Below, piece after piece: positions 59,881-64,000 of a DNA stretch of 64,000 nt. The stretch spans positions 1 to 64,000 of the forward strand of contig NZ_OCMF01000005.1 in the NCBI RefSeq assembly GCF_900215295.1, written 5' to 3'. The notes below the pieces were generated by a model. The model had not been told where the DNA came from. It worked only from the letters and a program-made list of their open reading frames with translations, and made no database searches. Within the stretch, counting starts at the first letter, position 1. Every line of letters begins with the position of its first letter. The stretch is from Salinimicrobium sediminis. Lineage in GTDB: Bacteria > Bacteroidota > Bacteroidia > Flavobacteriales > Flavobacteriaceae. The position numbers and the translations under genes are program-made.

Positions 59881-60945
59881 ATGAAGCGAATAAGTTTTTT
59901 GCTGTTAATTTTAATAATCGGGTGTAAATCAGATCCTAAAAAGGAGCAACTGCCACAGGTTTCTGCAGTCGAACGCGGGCCATTTTCTGAAGTGGAAATG
60001 GAGGTGTTGCTTGAGGATTCGGTAAGCATTAGGGCAATTGAGATCATGGGTAACGACGTGGCCTTTGCAGGATCCAACGGGACCTATGGCATTTATAATT
60101 CGGCACAGGACCAGGTGCGGGTGAGCCGGCAGCAGTATGATTCGATCTATCCTGAATTCAGGGCAGTGGCAGGAACTTCTGAAGATTTTTTCATGCTTAG
60201 CGTCGCTAATCCCGCTCTTTTGTTTAAAACCGGCAACGGCGGGCGCATGGAGCTGGTTTATAAGGAGGAGCATGAAAAGGTATTTTACGACGCTATGACC
60301 TTTTGGAATGACGAGGAAGGAATCGCAATGGGAGATCCTGTAGAGAATTGCCTTTCTATCATTATTACCCGGGATGGCGGGAAAAGCTGGGAAAAACTTT
60401 CCTGTGATGTTATTCCGGAAGCTGCTGAAGGCGAAGCTGCATTTGCTGCAAGTAACTCCAATATTGCCGTACAGGGGGAAAAGACCTGGATCCTCTCAGG
60501 AGGAGCGAAATCGAGGATCTATTATTCGCCGGACAAAGGCAAAACATGGGAAGTCTTTGATACCCCGCTGGTGCAGGGGAAGAGTACCCAGGGTGGTTAC
60601 TCCGTGGATTTTTATGATATGCTGCACGGTGTGATCATAGGCGGCGATTATACAGCTCCCGAAGAAAACACTTCTAATAAAGCCGTCACTAAAGATGGCG
60701 GTAAAACCTGGAAACTTATTGCGGAAGGAAAAGACCCCGGATATAAAAGCAGTATTAGATATGTTCCGGACGGCGAAGCAGAAGAAATGGTAGCGGTTGG
60801 TTTTAGCGGAATTTCTTATTCCGCAGACGGCGGGACGAGCTGGAAAGAACTCTCTAAAGAAGGCTTTTACACCCTTAGGTTTTTAAACGATACAACTGCG
60901 TATGCGGCAGGAAAAAACAGGCTGGCCAGGTTGACCTTCAGGTAA
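59881..60945 (+). CDS. YCF48/BNR-repeat beta-propeller lipoprotein
   Basis: 354 residues. Lipobox ends in C15 (LIIGCKSD). Several BNR/Asp-box motifs: TRDGGKSWEKL, SPDKGKTWEVF, TKDGGKTWKLI and SADGGTSWKEL, spaced like YCF48 (photosystem II assembly factor-type) beta propellers. In non-photosynthetic bacteria these are oxidoreductase-like or sialidase-like propellers of unknown function. Exported and lipid-anchored. Single gene. Confidence 0.88.
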   Translation: MKRISFLLLILIIGCKSDPKKEQLPQVSAVERGPFSEVEMEVLLEDSVSIRAIEIMGNDVAFAGSNGTYGIYNSAQDQVRVSRQQYDSIYPEFRAVAGTSEDFFMLSVANPALLFKTGNGGRMELVYKEEHEKVFYDAMTFWNDEEGIAMGDPVENCLSIIITRDGGKSWEKLSCDVIPEAAEGEAAFAASNSNIAVQGEKTWILSGGAKSRIYYSPDKGKTWEVFDTPLVQGKSTQGGYSVDFYDMLHGVIIGGDYTAPEENTSNKAVTKDGGKTWKLIAEGKDPGYKSSIRYVPDGEAEEMVAVGFSGISYSADGGTSWKELSKEGFYTLRFLNDTTAYAAGKNRLARLTFR

Positions 60946-61007
60946 AACAAGAAATCCGGCGCTTTTTACAGCCACCGGATCACTCTAACTAACCAACCAA
61001 AATCTAA

Positions 61008-61451
61008 CTATCGATTATTTTTCGATGCCTGCTGTCTTTCTCTATACTCACGCATCATTTTTTGATTAAACTCATCCTCGACCTTTTTTAGCTGCATGAT
61101 CCTGCGGGCTGTAAAGATCTTTTTCAGGTCGTTGTAATATTTCTTTTTTAGCAGGTAATCTTCCCGCTCAATCTCAACGTATTCTTCCAGTTTTGCATCG
61201 GCATTTTCTTCAGAAAGGCACTCCATATTAGCAACTTCGGCTCTTTCCCGGCGATAGAGGTTTCTTCTTTTCTCTTCATATTCATTGTACACCGGCCAAA
61301 ACTGCTGTGCTTCTTTGGCAGTGAGGTCAAGACCCTCGGTAATGTAAGCTGTTTTTAACGCCCTTATCTTCTCGCGATGTTCATCTCTGTCCTGTGCTAC
61401 AGCATAGAGAGAAGCAAACAGGAAAAAGGCAAGAAAAATTATTTGTTTCAT
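61008..61451 (-). CDS. Periplasmic sensor of ECF sigma type (Spy/CpxP-like)
   Basis: 147 residues from ATG at 61451 (another ATG at 61463 lies in the end of the previous gene). Signal peptide about 1-16 (FASLYAVAQ), then an all-helical body with LTAKEAQQFWPVYNEYEEKRR, which matches the LTxxEAxxFWPxYxxY pattern of small proteins annotated as sensors of ECF-type sigma factors. Likely monitors envelope stress, third gene in a sigma/anti-sigma/sensor operon. Confidence 0.82.
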   Translation of the reverse strand: MKQIIFLAFFLFASLYAVAQDRDEHREKIRALKTAYITEGLDLTAKEAQQFWPVYNEYEEKRRNLYRRERAEVANMECLSEENADAKLEEYVEIEREDYLLKKKYYNDLKKIFTARRIMQLKKVEDEFNQKMMREYRERQQASKNNR

Positions 61452-61452
61452 T

Positions 61453-61959
61453 TTAATCTTCATTAAGTAGGAGTGCGGGCTCTTCTATGTTTTCATTAAG
61501 ATATTCGAGCAACGCTTCTTTGTCAATATTGGGGTTTGCAGAAGCTGTAAAATCATAATTTTCCGGATTATTCTTTGGATCATCATGATCTATAGATTCT
61601 AAAAGGTAATTTTCCACGGCAGTTATATCCAGATCTTCAAAACCGGGATCCTGCGACTGGTTAAATACTACAGAGGTAAGCAATACCGAGAGTACAGCGG
61701 CAATACCCGCCACATAGGATAAGGTACGACGATTGAAAAGAGAAATTACTTTACCTTTTTTAGGAGTCACTTCCAGTTTTTCAAAAACACGACCTTCCAG
61801 TTGCTCAAAATAATTTTCAGGTACTTTAAAAGGTGTTTGTCTGAGCTTATTTTCTTCAAAAAACATTTCTACCATCATACGTTCCTCAAAGTTCCCGAAA
61901 TAATCTTCGGGGACTTTAAAGCCTGATTGTTTGTGATATGGTAACCTGTTCTCTTTCAT
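61453..61959 (-). CDS. Anti-sigma factor-like membrane protein
   Basis: 168 residues. Cytosolic N-terminal half with two repeats of the type FKVPEDYFGNFEERM / FKVPENYFEQLEGRV, one membrane helix (about 80-98, LSYVAGIAAVLSVLLTSVVF), then an acidic periplasmic part (GFEDLDITAVENYLLES). It lies between the ECF sigma gene and the sensor gene, so very likely holds the sigma factor at the membrane. Confidence 0.82.
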   Translation of the reverse strand: MKENRLPYHKQSGFKVPEDYFGNFEERMMVEMFFEENKLRQTPFKVPENYFEQLEGRVFEKLEVTPKKGKVISLFNRRTLSYVAGIAAVLSVLLTSVVFNQSQDPGFEDLDITAVENYLLESIDHDDPKNNPENYDFTASANPNIDKEALLEYLNENIEEPALLLNED

Positions 61960-61991
61960 TTGTTTATTTGACTGAATTTTCTTCTCAAGGT

Positions 61992-62537
61992 TTAAACTTG
62001 TTTTAAATATTCTTCGATTTTTTTGGTTGCATGATGATAGGATGCTTTTAAAGCACCTTCAGATGTTCCCAAGATATCGGAAATTTCTTTGTATTTCAAT
62101 TCCTGGAAATATTTCATATTAAAAACCTGCTGTTGCTTTTCCGGAAGGGCAGCGATGGCTTTCTGAAGTTTTAGCTGGATTTCATCCCCTTCAAAATACA
62201 CGTCATTCTCCAGGTTGTCAATGATTTGCTGTTGAAGCTCTTCTGAACTTATACTCTGCTTTTTTGCCCGGTTATTTAAGTGGCTGATAGCTTCGTTGGT
62301 GGCAATGCGGTACATCCATGAAAATAGCTGACTTTCTCCTTTGAACTTTTCTATGTTCCTGAAGATCTTAATAAAGGTATTCTGCAACACGTCATCGGCA
62401 TCTTCGTGATTTTTAACAATGTTTCTTATTTGCCAGTAAAGACGTTCCTGATAAAGTTTTAAAAGCTCCCTGAATGCCTCATTGCGGGATGCAGGATCCT
62501 GTAGCTGAAGCACTAATTTTTCTTCGGAAGCATTCAC
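61992..62537 (-). CDS. ECF-type RNA polymerase sigma factor
   Basis: 181 residues. Region 2 (about 20-85; DADDVLQNTFIKIFRNIEKFKGESQLFSWMYRIATNEA) and region 4 (about 120-178; QVFNMKYFQELKYKEISDILGTSEGALKASYHHA). First gene of an operon with a membrane anti-sigma and a periplasmic sensor protein. Envelope-stress role likely. Confidence 0.93.
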   Translation of the reverse strand: MNASEEKLVLQLQDPASRNEAFRELLKLYQERLYWQIRNIVKNHEDADDVLQNTFIKIFRNIEKFKGESQLFSWMYRIATNEAISHLNNRAKKQSISSEELQQQIIDNLENDVYFEGDEIQLKLQKAIAALPEKQQQVFNMKYFQELKYKEISDILGTSEGALKASYHHATKKIEEYLKQV

Positions 62538-62703
62538 AATAGTTCTGTGGAATTTTAAAGCCGATAAAGATAAAAGGATTTCCTTAGAAATTACAGAAGT
62601 GATTATGACGCCTTATTCAGGGCAAAACATCGATGAAATACACAAAATTAGGATAAAATACACAAAAAATTTGGTAGTGATGTTTTTTGTAGTATCTTCA
62701 CAT

Positions 62704-62812
62704 TGTGAAAAAGATATCTTTTTTGCTCCAAATGAGAATGTCTTTCCGCCGTTGCCCCAAAGTGGCGTTAAGATCAGGAAAAATGGATGGACCTACTTCA
62801 TCCATTTTTTTC
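62704..62812 (+). ncRNA. Candidate small RNA with own promoter and terminator
   Basis: TTTG at 62670-62673 and TATCTTCA at 62693-62700, 19 bases apart, resemble the -33 and -7 elements (last two bases of the -7 box deviate). A start at about 62704 and the intrinsic terminator at 62779-62812 give a transcript of about 109 nt that includes the palindrome AAAAAGATATCTTTTT and a second stem CGCC/GGCG at about 62747-62767. No known RNA family recognised (not 6S, tmRNA or SRP by eye). Confidence 0.35.
62779..62812 (+). terminator. Strong intrinsic terminator with no upstream protein gene
   Basis: Stem AAAAATGGATG / CATCCATTTTT with loop GACCTACTT and a T-run. No + strand coding sequence ends before it. 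Confidence 0.85.
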
Positions 62813-62963
62813 TTTTACAGCCTTCCCACGAATTTTTAATTTCTTTTGTAGTCTCCTTGTCGAAAAGAAGAATAACTACCACTCATAACTCAATTAATTT
62901 CCGCAGCTCCCGCAGATAAATTTTAAAAACAATATCAGGTGGATCCTCATTAAAATTCCTCTG

Positions 62964-63012
62964 TTCTAAATCGTCCTTCTAATTTCGTACTTCTGACTTC
63001 GTACTTCAAATT
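62964..63012. repeat. Heptad array overlapping the ABC transporter stop codon
   Basis: TTCTAAA TCGTCCT TCTAATT TCGTACT TCTGACT TCGTACT TCAAATT: seven words. The last two bases (63011-63012) belong to the stop codon (TTA, TAA on the - strand). Confidence 0.7.
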
Positions 63013-64000
63013 AGCTTTCGAATGACTGCATTTCTACCAGTTTTTGGTAAACGGATCTTTTGGCTAAAAGTTCTTCGTGTTTTCCCTGTTCCACGATCTC
63101 ACCTTTTTGCATCACTATAATTTTGTCTGCATTTTGAATGGTAGACAACCTGTGGGCTATTACAATGGAAGTTCTGTTTTTCATCATGTTTTCCAGTGCC
63201 TTTTGCACAAGTCTTTCACTTTCGGTATCCAGGGCAGATGTGGCTTCGTCCAGGATCATGATCGGTGGATTTTTAAGAACTGCACGGGCAATGGAAAGGC
63301 GTTGCTTTTGACCGCCGCTTAATTTATTTCCGCTATCCCCGATGTTGGTGTCAAGACCTTGCGGCAGATCTTTAACGAATTCCCAGGCATTGGCGATCTT
63401 TAATGCCTCGATCACCTCATCATCTGAAGCGCCATCTTTACCGAGGCTTACATTGTTCTTAATGGTGTCATTGAAAAGAATCGAATCCTGGGTCACTAAT
63501 CCCATGAGATTGCGCAGGGACTTCTTTGTCATTTGCCTGATGTCGATGCCATCGATTTTTATAGAACCTTCGTTCACATCATAGAACCGGGTGACGAGAT
63601 TGGCTATGGTTGATTTTCCACTGCCCGATTGTCCCACCAGTGCTACCGTAGAACCTTTTGGTACTGTTATGCTGAAATTCTTCAGCACATTTTCGTCTTC
63701 ATACCTAAAGTTGATGTTCTCAATTTCTATTGCCTCTTCAAAATGCTCTTTTTTAACTGCATTTTCAGCATCTGTGATATTGCTTTCAGTTTCAAGCACC
63801 TGGAAGATCCTTTCTGCTGCGGCATCTCCTTTTTTGACGCTGTAGGTAGCCTTGCTTATCTGTTTTGCCGGGGTAAGAATGTTATAGGCTAATCCCATAA
63901 AGGCGATAAAAGTAGCCCCATCTAAAGTTCCCTCTACCAATACCATGTTGCCTCCAAACCAAAGAATGATTACAATAACGAAGATCCCAAGGAATTCACT
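63011..64000 (-). CDS. ABC exporter, MsbA-like (C-terminal part; 5' end outside window)
   Basis: 330 codons are visible without a start; the frame is open to the window edge (first residues SEFLGIFVIVIILWFGGN). End of the membrane domain (GTLDGATFIAFMGLAYNILTPAKQISKATYSVKKGDAAAERI), then the nucleotide-binding domain: Walker A VGQSGSGKST, Q-loop VTQDSILF, signature LSGGQKQRLS, Walker B MILDEATSALD and H-loop IAHRLS. It is a half-size exporter of the MsbA/lipid A type, with multidrug or lipid export possible. Ends immediately against a heptad array. Confidence 0.93.
   Translation of the reverse strand, partial: SEFLGIFVIVIILWFGGNMVLVEGTLDGATFIAFMGLAYNILTPAKQISKATYSVKKGDAAAERIFQVLETESNITDAENAVKKEHFEEAIEIENINFRYEDENVLKNFSITVPKGSTVALVGQSGSGKSTIANLVTRFYDVNEGSIKIDGIDIRQMTKKSLRNLMGLVTQDSILFNDTIKNNVSLGKDGASDDEVIEALKIANAWEFVKDLPQGLDTNIGDSGNKLSGGQKQRLSIARAVLKNPPIMILDEATSALDTESERLVQKALENMMKNRTSIVIAHRLSTIQNADKIIVMQKGEIVEQGKHEELLAKRSVYQKLVEMQSFES

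Larger units (their letters stand above)
62538..63010. other. 473-bp region without protein gene
   Basis: Contains a perfect 16-bp palindrome AAAAAGATATCTTTTT at 62708-62723, a candidate small RNA at about 62704-62812, and a heptad array (62964-63012) running into the next stop codon. The + strand open frame of 106 codons (62599-62919) crosses the terminator and has no protein-like composition. Confidence 0.65.

Noticed and set aside
62599-62919. 106-codon open frame on the + strand
   Set aside because: It passes through an intrinsic terminator and a palindrome, has unusual composition and no homologue pattern.

Overview
The window is chromosomal DNA from a member of the Bacteroidota, almost certainly family Flavobacteriaceae (a Gramella/Salinimicrobium/Salegentibacter-like marine or saline organism; genus not provable here). 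Evidence: a SusC-style TonB-dependent receptor paired with a DUF4249 lipoprotein, many lipoproteins with a short lipobox, promoters of the Bacteroidota -7 type (TAnnTTTG) with weak Shine-Dalgarno sites, a CrtYcd-type lycopene cyclase, a fused alpha/beta hydrolase-OsmC protein, and typical flavobacterial gene neighbourhoods. No phage, insertion sequence, CRISPR array or defence island was seen; it is core-like sequence with an unusually rich set of intergenic repeats.

Layout. 1-1095: 3' part of a 5S rRNA gene (end of an rRNA operon) followed by a tandemly duplicated terminator region and several palindromic repeats. 1096-4514: TonB receptor, its lipoprotein partner and a small membrane protein. 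4739-11736: a tightly overlapping light/carotenoid operon: MerR-type regulator carrying the adenosylcobalamin photoreceptor signature of CarH, crtI, crtB, an unknown exported protein, crtZ, crtY, a TspO-like membrane protein and a DNA photolyase. Predicted output is zeaxanthin plus photorepair, probably under light control. 11737-12454: two heptanucleotide arrays and a triplicated 180-bp repeat. 12455-19284: DUF58/MoxR/DUF4350/DUF4129/membrane/SpoIIM module with divergent RDD gene. 19285-24191: cyclophilin lipoprotein, NUDIX CoA pyrophosphatase, acyltransferase, ECF sigma factor with membrane protein, NADH dehydrogenase type II. 24247-37850: a stress and envelope region (periplasmic carbonic anhydrase, Cu/Zn SOD, hydrolase-OsmC fusion, PRC-barrel protein, lipid kinase opposite an App1-type phosphatase, M28 peptidase, YtxH, fused trehalose-phosphate synthase/phosphatase, GH15, MscS). 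37971-44416: a MarR-controlled fatty acid beta-oxidation operon interrupted by a four-helix-bundle gene. 44573-50457: sugar and lipid metabolism genes (manA, aldo-keto reductase, CE2-like esterase, acyl-CoA ligase). 50988-60945: a two-part lipoprotein, purL with a decayed duplicate of its 3' end, endonuclease I, an rRNA methyltransferase and a YCF48-like lipoprotein. 61008-64000: an ECF sigma/anti-sigma/sensor set, a candidate small RNA, and the 3' part of an MsbA-like ABC exporter.

The two observations I rate highest are (i) the CarH-type light sensor heading the carotenoid-photolyase operon, with an uncharacterised exported protein inside it, and (ii) a dispersed family of degenerate seven-base tandem repeats which repeatedly abut or overlap stop codons, with sequence differing at each site but the period always seven. 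Other notable items are a decayed tandem duplicate of the purL 3' end, a repeat-derived peptide inserted within PurL, a four-helix-bundle gene flanked on both sides by heptad arrays, and two candidate structured RNAs. All functional statements rest on motif recognition by eye; no database search was run.
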